Of a DNA stretch of 37,273 nt, positions 1 through 8,704 are shown piece by piece (the first letter of the stretch is position 1; each line of letters opens with the position of its first letter). The notes under the pieces were generated by a model, which was not told where the DNA came from, ran no database searches, and saw nothing but the letters and a program-made list of their open reading frames with translations. The translations under genes and the position numbers were made by a program. This DNA comes from Paraburkholderia sp. NMBU_R16. GTDB taxonomy: Bacteria > Pseudomonadota > Gammaproteobacteria > Burkholderiales > Burkholderiaceae. The DNA lies in the NCBI RefSeq assembly GCF_013282575.1, contig NZ_JAAAYE010000054.1, forward strand, positions 1-37,273, given 5' to 3'.

Positions 1-139
1 CCAAGCGCAAGGCGCGCGGCTACACGCGCTTCGAAACAATGCGAACCGTGCTGTTCCTCATCGCCGGCAAGCTAGATTTCTCCAGCTTCAACCCGCATGC
101 CTCGTGAGCCGCGTTACCCACTGCATTCTCAAAAGAGCC
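1..139 (+). mobile_element. Right end of an ISL3-like insertion sequence
   Basis: The window opens inside an insertion sequence. The transposase reading frame ends at 107, and 32 bases later the sequence CTCAAAAGAGCC ends at 139. Read from outside, that is GGCTCTTTTGAG, which resembles the terminal inverted repeats of the ISL3 family. The next eight bases (140-147, AGTATTTT) would be the target duplication, because ISL3 elements usually make 8-bp duplications. The left end is outside the window, so neither the repeat pair nor the duplication can be confirmed. The element interrupts the 3' end of the gene on the opposite strand. Confidence 0.5.
3..107 (+). CDS. Transposase, C-terminal fragment cut by the window edge (ISL3-like)
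   Basis: An open frame enters from the left edge and stops with TGA at 105-107, giving 34 residues (KRKARGYTRFETMRTV...). The basic start with an R-G-Y aromatic motif and the hydrophobic LFLIAGKL segment resemble the extreme C-terminus of ISL3-family DDE transposases, as I remember them. The frame is followed directly by a terminal-repeat-like sequence, which fits a transposase near an IS end. The DDE catalytic residues lie outside the window, so the family assignment rests on the tail and the putative repeat only. Confidence 0.5.
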   Translation, partial: KRKARGYTRFETMRTVLFLIAGKLDFSSFNPHAS

Positions 140-437
140 AGTATTTTAATGGCGCGCGTAGTTGCTGCACGATTTCGCGGCCGCAGTAGTCCAGCGCCAC
201 TGATCCGTCGGAGGAATCGGTCGGATTGACTGTGCCGCGTGCTTGGGCCACAGTCCTTGACTCGGCCATGGATGACAACCCTGCCAACCGCTCGTCCAAA
301 ACAGGCCTACGGCTTTGCCCGGGCGTCGCTTGTGATGCTCCAGGCGATGCCCCATCCTGTGCACCATGTGCGGAGGTCCCGGGCAACTCCGTATCGCCCG
401 CGACCGCGCGATTGATTCGCGAAAAAGATTCCGTCAT
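129..437 (-). pseudogene. Putative type III secreted protein gene, 3' end cut off by the insertion sequence
   Basis: A 102-residue frame on the minus strand runs into the IS terminus. Its last few residues and its stop (129-131) come from the element, so the native C-terminus is lost. The N-terminal part is rich in Ser, Gly, Ala, Thr and Gln with few hydrophobic stretches (ESFSRINRAVAGDTELPG near the start), as is common for type III secretion signals. I do not recognise a domain. The ATG at 437 is preferred because GGGGG lies 7 bases upstream; an in-frame ATG at 443 is the alternative. A perfect hrpII-type box at 499-522 points at this gene. An effector role is inferred from promoter and composition only. 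Confidence 0.45.
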
Positions 438-460
438 TGTCATGCCCCCGAAATTCCCTA

Positions 461-522
461 ACGATCAGAGAATCTCGAGTCATTGAGCGGCGATTTCGCG
501 AATTCAGATAAGCAAAGACGAA
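461..522 (-). promoter_or_regulatory. hrpII/PIP-type box and -10-like element
   Basis: On the minus strand TTCG, 16 bases, TTCG occurs at 522-499. This is exactly the hrpII box recognised by HrpB-type AraC regulators of type III secretion in Ralstonia and relatives. The known arrangement places a -10 of the form YAnnRT 30-32 bases downstream. Here GATCGT starts 32 bases downstream (466-461), matching except at its first base. The start codon of the truncated gene follows at 437-443. No type III secretion genes lie in the window. Confidence 0.55.
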
Positions 523-675
523 GTAACGGATCGCTCGTGTAGCCGTACGGCCCGTGCGGCTTCCCGTTGCACGCAGCCGCGTCCAGAGATCCAGTGAGAG
601 CGCGCGCTCGAGCTCGCGCTTGTAGGCGCGCCGCGTCTCCGGTCGCGACCAGCAGATTTGCTAATTACTTCAAAG

Positions 676-709
676 TACTGTATATATGTACTTGTTCATT
701 TATACAGTA
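676..709 (+). promoter_or_regulatory. LexA-like inverted half-sites upstream of the gene at 720
   Basis: TACTGTATA at 676-684 and its exact reverse complement TATACAGTA at 701-709 form a 9-bp inverted repeat with a 16-base spacer. The same stretch contains two overlapping near-matches to the LexA consensus CTGT-N8-ACAG: CTGT-N8-ACTT at 678-693 and TTGT-N8-ACAG at 692-707. It ends 10 bases before the start codon at 720, so a bound repressor would block the promoter. A perfect LexA box is found upstream of another orphan gene at 29382-29397. Confidence 0.5.
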
Positions 710-719
710 TAGGCTCTGT

Positions 720-1007
720 ATGGAACGGCTGATCCGCATTGCGAATGACGACGACCGGCAGGCGCTGGCTTGGCTAATGACGCATGCGGGCAACGTGCGC
801 GTGGCTGAAGCGGCGCGGCACTTGGCGCACTCCGGTCGGCCCGTGTTTGTCTCGGCACTATGTCGTTATCTGGGGATTTGGCCGCCTGCACCACGTCGGC
901 CGATTCGCGCCGCGCAAGACTGCGTGCTCGCGGAGCAGCATTTGGCGCAGATCCGACGGATTCTGGCCGGCGCGAAGCCAGCGGCCGCGGCGGTCCATCG
1001 CCGCTAG
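720..1007 (+). CDS. Small protein of unknown function, possibly SOS-controlled
   Basis: A 95-residue protein begins MERLIRIANDDDRQALAWLM and contains a helical motif (ARHLAHSGRPVFVSALCRYL) and the sequence GIWPPAPRRP. I recognise no domain. The frame is open upstream to 567, but the ATG at 720 is chosen because the LexA-like repeat ends just before it and AGG at 711-713 gives a weak ribosome site. The AEAARHL...VSALCRYLG segment has the look of a helix-turn-helix, so a DNA-binding or recombination-related role is possible but unproven. It stands alone: mntH is convergent on the other strand. Confidence 0.55.
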   Translation: MERLIRIANDDDRQALAWLMTHAGNVRVAEAARHLAHSGRPVFVSALCRYLGIWPPAPRRPIRAAQDCVLAEQHLAQIRRILAGAKPAAAAVHRR

Positions 1008-1046
1008 CCGCGACGCAGGTTGAGTTCACGCCGAGCGAGGCATCCG

Positions 1047-2324
1047 CTACCCAACAATACGCGCAACCAGCACTCCGTTCATCAGCAACACCGCCGCGGC
1101 AAACACGATGGCGAGCAACATTGCGAGCGGCCCGAGTCGATAGCCACCCATGATACGTCGCCGGCAGGCAACCGCCAGCAACGCAATCATGGGCACAGGC
1201 ACAGCGATGCTCAGTACGACCTGGCTCAGCACGAGCGCACGCGTGGCATCCACGCCCATTCCGACGACGATGAATCCCGGGAGCATCGTGACCAGTCGGC
1301 GCAACCAAAGGGGCACGGTAAAGCCGACAAAATCCCGCATGATCATCTGCCCTGCCATCGTGCCGACGACCGAACTCGATATGCCCGATGCCATCAATGC
1401 GGTCAGAAACAGCCCCCCTGCCATCGAACCGAAGAGCGGGATCAATGTCCGATAGGCGACGTCGATCTGTGCCATCTGCGGGAATCCATGGTGAAACGCA
1501 CCGGCAGCCATGGCCACCATCGTCATGTTGACGAGCCCCGCCACGCCGAGTGCGATGACGACTTCCGCGTTGGAATAGCGCAGCAGCGTGCGCCGTTCGT
1601 CGTCGGTGAGGGGCGCGACGCGCTCGCCCGTCAGTCCCGAATGAAGAAACAGTGCATGCGGCATGACCGTGGCGCCCACGATGCCCACCGCCACGAAGAG
1701 CGCCTCGCGATCGGCGACCGTCGGCACGAACGTTCCGTGCGCCACCGCACGCCAGTCGAGCGGCACGAACAGCAATTGCGCGAGATAGGCGATCACAATG
1801 ACGCCCACCAGCGCGCCGATCGCGAGCTCGAGCGGACGAAAACCACGCCCCTGCATCAACAGCAGTCCCCAGGTCAGCGCAGCCGTGACGCCCATCCCGA
1901 TGATGAGCGGCAGATGCGCAACCAGCGAAAAACCGATAGCTGCCCCGAGGAACTCCGCCAAGTCGGTAGCCATCGCTGCGATCTCGGCGACGACCCACAT
2001 CGCCAACGTCACCGGCTTGGGCGCAGCGCGTGCGCAAACGCGGGCCAGGCTCTCTCCCGTCACCACCCCGACGCGCGCCGAAATCGACTGGAACAGCATC
2101 GCGACGACATTCGCAAACAGCACGACCCACAGCAACGCATATCCGTATCCCGCGCCTGCCTGCAGGTTCGTTGCAATGTTCCCGGGGTCCATGTAAGCGA
2201 CCGAAACGACCACGGCCGGCCCGGCGAACGGCAGCAGCATTCGCGCGCCGCGGCGCCGGCCTTCGAGCACTTCGCGAAGCTGCCTGGCCGTACGAGCGCT
2301 CGAGCCTCGCCGACGATCTGACAT
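1047..2324 (-). CDS. mntH: Nramp-family Mn(II)/divalent metal:proton symporter MntH
   Basis: Inner-membrane transporter of about 425 residues with roughly eleven hydrophobic segments. It carries the two metal-binding signatures of the Nramp fold: DPGN at about 46-49 in the first helix (AYMDPGNIATNLQAGAGYGY) and MPH at about 221-223 in the sixth (VGATVMPHALFLHS). In this family these residues coordinate Mn2+ or Fe2+, which is imported with protons. The start at 2324 is chosen because GAGG lies 5 bases upstream; an in-frame ATG at 2339 lacks a ribosome site. It is divergent from coxB across a 209-bp gap, in which I see no clear MntR or Fur site. Length is normal for the family. Confidence 0.93.
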   Translation of the reverse strand: MSDRRRGSSARTARQLREVLEGRRRGARMLLPFAGPAVVVSVAYMDPGNIATNLQAGAGYGYALLWVVLFANVVAMLFQSISARVGVVTGESLARVCARAAPKPVTLAMWVVAEIAAMATDLAEFLGAAIGFSLVAHLPLIIGMGVTAALTWGLLLMQGRGFRPLELAIGALVGVIVIAYLAQLLFVPLDWRAVAHGTFVPTVADREALFVAVGIVGATVMPHALFLHSGLTGERVAPLTDDERRTLLRYSNAEVVIALGVAGLVNMTMVAMAAGAFHHGFPQMAQIDVAYRTLIPLFGSMAGGLFLTALMASGISSSVVGTMAGQMIMRDFVGFTVPLWLRRLVTMLPGFIVVGMGVDATRALVLSQVVLSIAVPVPMIALLAVACRRRIMGGYRLGPLAMLLAIVFAAAVLLMNGVLVARIVG

Positions 2325-2533
2325 GCGCACCTCGTTCATCGCGCCGTCTCGTGAGTGTTCATGCGTCCGATCGAATTCCTACGGGAACAAAACGTGCTCT
2401 TCGGCTGACGTCCCGCCATCGTCGCCGCCGAATGAAACGACCCCGCACTTCGCATGCCAACCGCTGCGGTCCGACACCGCGCGCCGGCCGCCATACGTAC
2501 GCCGGACGGTCTGTCATATTCGGAAGGTCTGTC

Positions 2534-3356
2534 ATGTTCGCCGCCGGTGGGTTCCCCGCCCTCGCGCACGCCACTCCACAGCACGATGCGCTCGCACCTG
2601 CAGGAGTGCAAGCGGCACATATCGCGCGCCTTTGGCACTTCACGCTCATCGTGACAGGCGCGGCCTTCGCCGCAGTGCTTCTGGCCGTCCTCGTGGCGCT
2701 AGCGCGCCGCCGTGCCGATACGCCCGCCGCACCGGATCTGTCCGCCAATACCCGCCCGGAGCGCGGCCCGCGACGGGCCGTCATCGCGGCAACCACCGTT
2801 TCCGTCCTGCTGCTCGTCGGGCTGACAGTGGCCGACGCACTGACGGATCGGGCGCTTTCTAAACTGCCGGCCGCCCATGCGCTGCATATCCAGCTTACCG
2901 GCTGGCAGTGGTGGTGGCAGGCCAACTACGCACCGGAAGACGGCGCACCCGGTTTCGCCGTCGCCAATGAACTGCACATACCCGTAGGCCGGCCCGTGAT
3001 CGTCTCGCTCGCGGCCGGCGATGTCATTCATAGTTTCTGGGTGCCGAATCTCCATGGCAAGAAGGACTTGTTGCCGGGCATCGGTTCGACGATCGAATTC
3101 CGCGCGGACCGGCCCGGCGCTTACCGCGGCCAATGCGCGGAGTTCTGCGGCACCGAACATGCGCTGATGGCCATGACTGTCATGGCCGACCCGCCCGAGC
3201 GCTATGCCGCCTGGGCAGCCGCGCAACGCCTGCCGGCCGCGCCGCCGGACAACGCATTGGCCGCGCGCGGCCGGGCGCTCTTCGAGGCGTCGTCGTGCGC
3301 GAACTGCCATACGGTCCGCGGCACGCATGCGCTCGGCATGCTCGCGCCCGACCTCC
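2534..3356 (+). pseudogene. coxB: Cytochrome c oxidase subunit II (caa3-type), C-terminus lost in a deletion
   Basis: Two membrane helices (near residues 30-55 and 80-105) precede the subunit II signature GWQWWWQ and a full CuA domain with IHSFWVP and GQCAEFCGTEHALM. A fused cytochrome c domain follows with a CANCH heme site, as in caa3 oxidases. It runs normally to A-P-D-L near 3355, where the rest of the cytochrome domain, including the usual axial Met region, is missing. The next bases belong to subunit I in another frame. Translation would continue out of frame to a stop at 3682. The ATG at 2534 has GGAAGG 7 bases upstream; an ATG at 2432 would give a longer signal-like leader. CuA ligands are intact, but the protein could not be normal. 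Confidence 0.85.
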
Positions 3357-4920
3357 TTTCCGCGCATGAACGCCTATGCCTACTGGGTGTTCCTGTTCGG
3401 CGGACTCACGCTGTACGTCGCCTTCGTGCTAGGCGCCGGCCCGCGCGCGGGCTGGTTCAGCTATGTCCCGCTTGCGGGCCCGGATTACGCTGCCGGCAAG
3501 GGCACCGACATCTGGGCGCAGATGATCACGTTCACCGAGCTTTCCTCGCTGCTCGAAGCCATCGTGCTGATCACGACGATCCTCAAGATGCGGGCACCGG
3601 GCATGTCGCTCCCGCATACCGCTTTTCGCATGGGCCACGCTCGTCACGCAGTTCATGGTCATCTTCGCCATGCCGGCCGTGATGCTCGCCAGTACCGCAC
3701 TGATTCTCGACCGGCTCGTCGGTACGCAGTTCTTCAATCCGTCGCTCGGCGGCGACGTCCTGCTCTGGCAACACCTGTTCTGGTTCTTCGGCCATCCGGA
3801 GGTCTATCTGATCTTCATCCCGGCACTCGGCTTCATCTCGTCGATCCTGCCGACCTTCGCGCGGCGACCGATATTCGGCTATACGGCGATCGTCCTCGCG
3901 TTGATCGCAACCGCTTTCCTTGCCTTCGGGCTATGGGTTCACCACATGTTCGCCACCAGTGTGCCGCAACTCGGCAAAAGCTTTTTCACCGCCGCGAGCG
4001 TGATGATCGCCCTGCCCTCCGGGCTGCAAATCTATTGCTGGATCGCCACGCTCGTCACGGGCCGCCTGAACCTCAAAACGCCGCTGCTGTTCGTCCTCGC
4101 GTTTTTCTTCATTCTCGTGCTGGGCGGGATGACCGGCGTGATGCTCGGCTCGGTGTCGCTCGATCTGCAGTTGCACGACACCTATTTCGTCGTCGCACAT
4201 CTTCACTACGTGCTGATCGGCGGAGCCGTCTTCCCGCTCTTCGCCGCCGTTTACTACTGGTTTCCGAAGGTCACGGGACGCATGCTCGACGAGCGGCTCG
4301 GACGCTGGCAGTTCTGGCTCTTCTTCATCGGCTTCAACGTCGCGTTCTTCCCGATGCACTGGCTGGGGCTGCACGGCATGCCGCGGCGCGTCTGGACCTA
4401 TCCGGCCGGTATGGGCTGGTCCACGATGAACCTGATTTCGACCGTCGGCGCGTTGACCATCGCGGCAAGCGTGCTGCTGTTCGTCTTCAACGTCTGGCGC
4501 AGCCTGCGGCACGGGCTCAGTGCGGGCCCGAATCCCTGGGGCGCCGGCACGCTCGAATGGGCCGCGCCGAGCCCGCCGCCGCCTCACAACTTCGACGCGC
4601 TGCCGGTCGTGCACGGCCGAGATCCGCTCTGGGATCCGCCGACGCATCCCGCCCATGTCAGCGGACTTGCGGCCGATGCCCGCGAGGTACTGCTCACGAC
4701 GGTGCTCGACGCGCGCCCGGATCTGCGCTCGCTCTTCCCGACGCCATCGATCTGGCCGTTCGTCAGTGCCGTTGCCACGACGGTGCTCTTCATCGGTTCG
4801 ATCTTCACTCCGTGGGCTGTCGTGTGGGGTTCCCTGCCGGTCGTTATCGCACTGACCGCATGGTTCTGGCCGACGCGACGTCATCACGCGCAAGCCGTGG
4901 CGCTGGAACGCAAGCCATGA
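3357..4920 (+). pseudogene. coxA: Cytochrome c oxidase subunit I, N-terminus deleted and frameshifted
   Basis: Subunit I begins mid-protein at F-P-R-M-N-A-Y (3357), directly joined to coxB. The start codon, the first helices and the first heme a histidine are gone, roughly 170 residues by comparison with the family. The frame then runs to A-P-G-M-S-L at 3611. There the expected AAC codon has become a single C (3612), shifting the frame; R-I-P-L-F-A-W resumes at 3613 and stays open to 4920. The remainder is well preserved: GHPEVY with the cross-linked His-Tyr pair, the VHH CuB ligands, and AHLHYVL for hemes a3 and a. The stop overlaps the next start (ATGA). Two separate lesions argue against a single sequencing error. 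Confidence 0.9.
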
Positions 4921-5546
4921 GCAGCGGCGATGCCTCCTCGCGCGACGGACGCGATTCGGTCGATGTCCGCGATCTGCCGAGCTTCGGCTTCGGACATCGC
5001 AGCGCGATGTGGTGGGCGACGGCTGGACTGATGCTGATCGAGGGCACAGTCTTCGCGATCGCCGTCGCGATGTACTTCTACCTGCGCGATATCAACGCGG
5101 TGTGGCCACTCGGTGCCCCGCCGCCCGAGATGCGCTGGGGCACGGCCAACCTCGCGATTCTGCTCGTGAGCCTTGTGCCGAACGAATTGGCGAAGCGGGC
5201 CGCGCAGCGCCTCGATTTACCGCGCTGCAGGCTCTGGCTGACGATATGCCTCGCGTTTTCCCTGGCCTTTCTCGCCGTTCGCGGTCTTGAATTCGCGGCG
5301 CTCAATGTGAAGTGGTACGCGAACGCCTACGGATCGATCGTGTGGTTTCTGCTGGGCCTGCATACGACGCACCTCGTCACCGATACGATCGATACAGCCG
5401 TGCTCGATGTCCTGCTTTTCACGGGACCGATCGAAGGTCGACGATTCGTCGATGTCAGCGAAAACGCGGTCTATTGGTACTTCGTCGTGCTCAGTTGGAT
5501 ACCGATCTACGCCGTCGTCTATCTGGCGCCGCGGGCACTGTTTTGA
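4917..5546 (+). CDS. coxC: Cytochrome c oxidase subunit III
   Basis: A 209-residue membrane protein with about five hydrophobic segments. It shows the family features: a Glu-containing second segment (MLIEGTVFAIAVAMYFYLRD), a conserved LGLHTTHLVTD stretch, and a terminal ENAVYWYFVVLSWIPIYAV helix. Subunit III supports proton uptake and stability of the aa3-type core and has no redox centre. It starts four bases inside coxA (ATGA overlap), so it was translationally coupled to a gene that is now broken. The reading frame itself is intact. Confidence 0.9.
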   Translation: MSSGDASSRDGRDSVDVRDLPSFGFGHRSAMWWATAGLMLIEGTVFAIAVAMYFYLRDINAVWPLGAPPPEMRWGTANLAILLVSLVPNELAKRAAQRLDLPRCRLWLTICLAFSLAFLAVRGLEFAALNVKWYANAYGSIVWFLLGLHTTHLVTDTIDTAVLDVLLFTGPIEGRRFVDVSENAVYWYFVVLSWIPIYAVVYLAPRALF

Positions 5547-5591
5547 TGGCCGGCCGAGCCGGTCGACCCGGTCGAAGGAGAGGACGCACGC

Positions 5592-5930
5592 ATGAACGCA
5601 ATGAAAACCTGGTTCGCACTGCTGGCGGTACCCGCACTGGTCCTCGCAACACAAAGCGCCGACTATGCTCTCGTTCATTACGCCTGCGCGTGGCACACCC
5701 GAGCGCCGCTGAATGCCGTGAGCGGCATCGCGTTCGCTGTCTCGATTGCGGCGACTGCGCTGGCCTATCGTCGATGGCGCCAAACGTCGGTACCGTTTTC
5801 GGCCAGTTATGAATCGCGCGACGCGCGCGAGGCCTTTCTTGCGTTTGCCGCGACGATCGTTGGCGCGCTGGGCACCCTCGTGCAACTGATGATGTGGTTC
5901 CCGCAATGGCTGCTCTCCGCCTGCCGATGA
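5592..5930 (+). CDS. Small inner-membrane protein of the oxidase operon
   Basis: A 112-residue protein with an N-terminal signal or membrane segment (residues 5-20) and two further hydrophobic stretches (near 42-60 and 84-105). It has no motif I can name. GAAGGAGAGG just upstream gives a strong ribosome site for the ATG at 5592. It lies between subunit III and ctaG and overlaps the ctaG start by four bases, which implies a role in oxidase assembly or stability. That role is inferred from position only. Confidence 0.75.
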   Translation: MNAMKTWFALLAVPALVLATQSADYALVHYACAWHTRAPLNAVSGIAFAVSIAATALAYRRWRQTSVPFSASYESRDAREAFLAFAATIVGALGTLVQLMMWFPQWLLSACR

Positions 5931-6913
5931 GCGTGCTCGCCTGTGCGAGGTCGCCGGTACGGTGGACGTCGGCGCTCGTCGCTGCCGCCTTCGCCGCGCC
6001 TGCCTCGGCGCATGCGCCCGCCACAGCGGCCTCCGGTACACCCGTGTTCGGCTGGGCGTTCGACTCGTGGGCGATCGCCTTGCTCGCGGTGAGCCTGGCC
6101 GCGTACCTCGCGGGATTCGTCCGACTGACGCGACGTTCCCGTCTCGGACGTGGCGCGCGACAGACGCATCTGATGGCGTTCGTCGCGGGGTGGACCGTAA
6201 TCGCCGCTGTACTCGTCTCTCCGCTCGACGCGTTGAGCGCGGCACTTTTTTCGGCGCACATGGTGCAGCATGAAGCGATGATGATCGTCGCCGCGCCGCT
6301 TCTCGTCGCAGGCCGGCCGCTCGGCATCTGGATATGGGCGCTGCCGCAACGCGCCCGTGTGGCGATCGGCCGTGTATTGCGCACACGCGCATGGTCCGCG
6401 GCATGGCGCGCGCTCGTCGCTCCACTGCCGGCCTGGCTTCTTCATGCCGTGGCGCTTTGGGCCTGGCACGCACCGCCACTCTTCGAGAGCGCACTCGCCC
6501 ATTCCGGCGTTCATACGCTGCAACATGCGAGCTTCCTGGGGACCGCCCTGATCTTCTGGTGGTCGATTCTCGGCGAGGGAGCAGCATCGCGCGGTTCGGG
6601 CCACGCGATGCTTTCACTCTTCACGACGATGGTCCATACCGGCGCCCTCGGCGCGCTCATCACGCTTTCGCCGGGCGTCTGGTATCCGTCCTATGTCGAG
6701 CCGACGAGCGCACTCGGCATGGAGCCGCTCGGCGATCAGCAACTGGGTGGGCTCGTCATGTGGGTGCCCGCCTCGCTCGCCTATTTGATCGGCGCGCTGA
6801 TTGTCGCTGGACGATGGTTGACGCGCGCTCGCTCGCCGCTCATATCGCACACGCCATCGGCAGAGCCGATTCCGGAGTCCAATGCCGCGTCGCTCCGGGA
6901 GCCCACCCGATGA
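5927..6913 (+). CDS. ctaG: CtaG (caa3-type) cytochrome c oxidase assembly factor
   Basis: About 328 residues, with a signal-like N-terminus ending A-S-A-H-A near residue 30 followed by around seven membrane helices. Conserved His motifs of the CtaG_caa3 family are visible (HMVQHEAMM, ALWAWHAPPLF, HTLQHASFL, TTMVHTGALGALIT). In Bacillus and others this family is needed to make active caa3 oxidase, probably in CuA or CuB delivery. It differs from the Cox11 type. The start at 5927 overlaps the preceding stop (ATGA); an ATG at 5906 is also in frame. The stop overlaps the cytochrome c gene that follows, so the operon is tightly coupled. Confidence 0.88.
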   Translation: MSVLACARSPVRWTSALVAAAFAAPASAHAPATAASGTPVFGWAFDSWAIALLAVSLAAYLAGFVRLTRRSRLGRGARQTHLMAFVAGWTVIAAVLVSPLDALSAALFSAHMVQHEAMMIVAAPLLVAGRPLGIWIWALPQRARVAIGRVLRTRAWSAAWRALVAPLPAWLLHAVALWAWHAPPLFESALAHSGVHTLQHASFLGTALIFWWSILGEGAASRGSGHAMLSLFTTMVHTGALGALITLSPGVWYPSYVEPTSALGMEPLGDQQLGGLVMWVPASLAYLIGALIVAGRWLTRARSPLISHTPSAEPIPESNAASLREPTR

Positions 6914-8268
6914 AGGCCTCGCTCGCCCTGCGATTGCTGCTGCTGACGCTGCCTGCCATCGTCGCCATCGCGATGGGCAAGGGCGGGCGCGAAACAGCGC
7001 ATGCCTCCACCGACGACGCCAAGCAGGCCGCAGCACCGCATCGGGCCGATGCCGTCTCGGGTGCCGACACCACCCTGCTCGAACGCGGCGCATACATCGC
7101 AAAAGCCGCTGACTGCGCCGGCTGCCATACGGCACCCGGAGGCGGTGCGCCTTACGCGGGTGGACTCGGCATGGGTTCGCCGTTCGGCACCATCGTGACC
7201 AGCAACATCACGCCCGATGTACGCTACGGCATCGGCCGCTACAGCTACGATGATTTCGCAAAAGCACTGCGCGAAGGCGTCGCGCGCGGCGGTAAGCGGC
7301 TCTACCCGGCGATGCCGTATACGGCCTTTTCCAAAATGAGCGATGACGACTTGCACGCGCTTTACGCGTTCATGATGCGGCGCGTGCCGCCGGTGTCGAA
7401 GCCGACGCCTCCCTCCGACGTCGCATTTCCGTTCAACCAGCGCTGGGCGCTGCGTTTCTGGCAATGGGCGTTCATGCCGCATAAGGGCGTTCGACAGCCG
7501 TCGGGACGCGATGCGCAATGGGATCGCGGCGCCTATCTCGTTCAATCGCTGGGCCACTGCGGTGCATGCCATACGCCGCGAGGCTTCGCCTACGAAGAGC
7601 GCGGCTATGACGAATCGGCGCCGCGTTTCCTGACCGGTGGCATCAACGATCATTGGTTCGCGCCGAATCTGACTGGCGATGCGGGCTCCGGCTTAGGCCG
7701 CCTCAGCGAGACCGATATCGCGCGCTTTCTGAAGACGGGCCATGCCGCCGGCATCGTGGCCTACGGCAGCATGGTCGAACAGATCGAGGACAGTACCCAA
7801 TATCTCAGCGATGGCGACCTGCTCGCCATCGCCCACTACTTGAAGTCGCTGCCGACGCGCGAGCCTTCCGGCACGTTTGCACCGCAAGACGCATCGACGC
7901 AGCCCACCGCGAACGGCAATCGCGTGGCCGACGATCAGTCGCTCGGAAACCTCGTCTATCGATCGTTTTGTGCGCGTTGCCACGGGCTCGACGGCAAGGG
8001 CGTGCCCGGTGTGTTCCCCGCGCTCGCCGGCAATCCGTCGGTGCTGGCGAAAGATACGACGTCGCTGATCCGCCTGCTCGTGGAGGGTGGAAACAGCCCC
8101 GCCACGGAGTCAGGGCCGCCTCGCCAACGGATGCCCGCGTTTGCCGGCACACTCGTCGATGCACAGATGGGACAAGTGCTGACCTACATCCGCAGCGCAT
8201 GGGGTAACAACGCTCAGCCGATCAGCGGCAACGACGTCAATGCGCTGCGGCAACTGCTGCATAAATGA
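6910..8268 (+). CDS. Triheme c-type cytochrome (dehydrogenase cytochrome subunit-like)
   Basis: A 452-residue exported protein with a signal peptide (hydrophobic residues 5-22) and three heme sites: CAGCH at 69-73, CGACH at 217-221 and CARCH at 354-358. Length and three-domain layout match the cytochrome c subunit of membrane alcohol, gluconate or sorbitol dehydrogenases, which passes electrons from a periplasmic dehydrogenase to quinone. No dehydrogenase subunit adjoins it. Its place at the end of an oxidase operon, with a four-base overlap to ctaG, suggests it fed electrons to this oxidase. With coxA and coxB broken, its partner is unclear. Confidence 0.85.
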   Translation: MKASLALRLLLLTLPAIVAIAMGKGGRETAHASTDDAKQAAAPHRADAVSGADTTLLERGAYIAKAADCAGCHTAPGGGAPYAGGLGMGSPFGTIVTSNITPDVRYGIGRYSYDDFAKALREGVARGGKRLYPAMPYTAFSKMSDDDLHALYAFMMRRVPPVSKPTPPSDVAFPFNQRWALRFWQWAFMPHKGVRQPSGRDAQWDRGAYLVQSLGHCGACHTPRGFAYEERGYDESAPRFLTGGINDHWFAPNLTGDAGSGLGRLSETDIARFLKTGHAAGIVAYGSMVEQIEDSTQYLSDGDLLAIAHYLKSLPTREPSGTFAPQDASTQPTANGNRVADDQSLGNLVYRSFCARCHGLDGKGVPGVFPALAGNPSVLAKDTTSLIRLLVEGGNSPATESGPPRQRMPAFAGTLVDAQMGQVLTYIRSAWGNNAQPISGNDVNALRQLLHK

Positions 8269-8313
8269 CATGACTCGAACGAGGCGCGCCGGTCGGCCCG
8301 ATGCGTTGCTTGA

Positions 8314-8448
8314 CTATGGCTGACGCTGGCCGCCCTGGTGACGCGGCATCTTTTGCTGATTCTGTTGCTGCTGAGCCTGCCGGTGATCGCCGCGATCATG
8401 CCCGCGCGGGTTGGTCGGCGCGGCTTGGCTGGGTTTTCGCGATGTCAT
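8314..8448 (-). CDS. Small Gln-rich hydrophilic protein
   Basis: A 44-residue frame, MTSRKPSQAAPTNPRG then a Gln-rich run. It is hydrophilic, basic and probably disordered. The ATG at 8448 has a strong ribosome site (AGGAGG ending 5 bases upstream), which is the main reason to think it is real. Small, strongly translated Gln/Gly-rich proteins are frequent in Burkholderia and are often stress-related, but I cannot name this one. It faces the cytochrome gene tail-to-tail. The 256 bp between it and bluB hold no gene I can support. Confidence 0.5.
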   Translation of the reverse strand: MTSRKPSQAAPTNPRGHDRGDHRQAQQQQNQQKMPRHQGGQRQP

Positions 8449-8704
8449 CTGGTCCTCCTGTTGGCTGAAGAAAATCTCCTGGACTCGCCTGTATTGCGTC
8501 GCAACGGCTGTTCCCGGCCCGTGCGCGCGGCTCACACGAGCATGTCCTTTCAGTTCGATCGCGCCCCCTCGCGAGGGCGGCGTGTGGCGGCACGCGTGGT
8601 ATCGTTGAGCCCCGCCCGGCGTTCGGCGCTCCCCATCATCGATTGGCGCGAGCCGCGCCAGCACGTATCAATAGACTTCGCGAGCCTCAAAGGCCAATTT
8701 TTCG

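Noticed and set aside
226-486. Plus-strand frame of 86 codons opposite the truncated gene
   Set aside because: It has no ribosome site and is antisense to the frame behind the hrpII box; composition does not look coding.
1020-2321. Long plus-strand frame opposite mntH
   Set aside because: His/Arg-rich antisense shadow of a clear Nramp gene in high-GC DNA.
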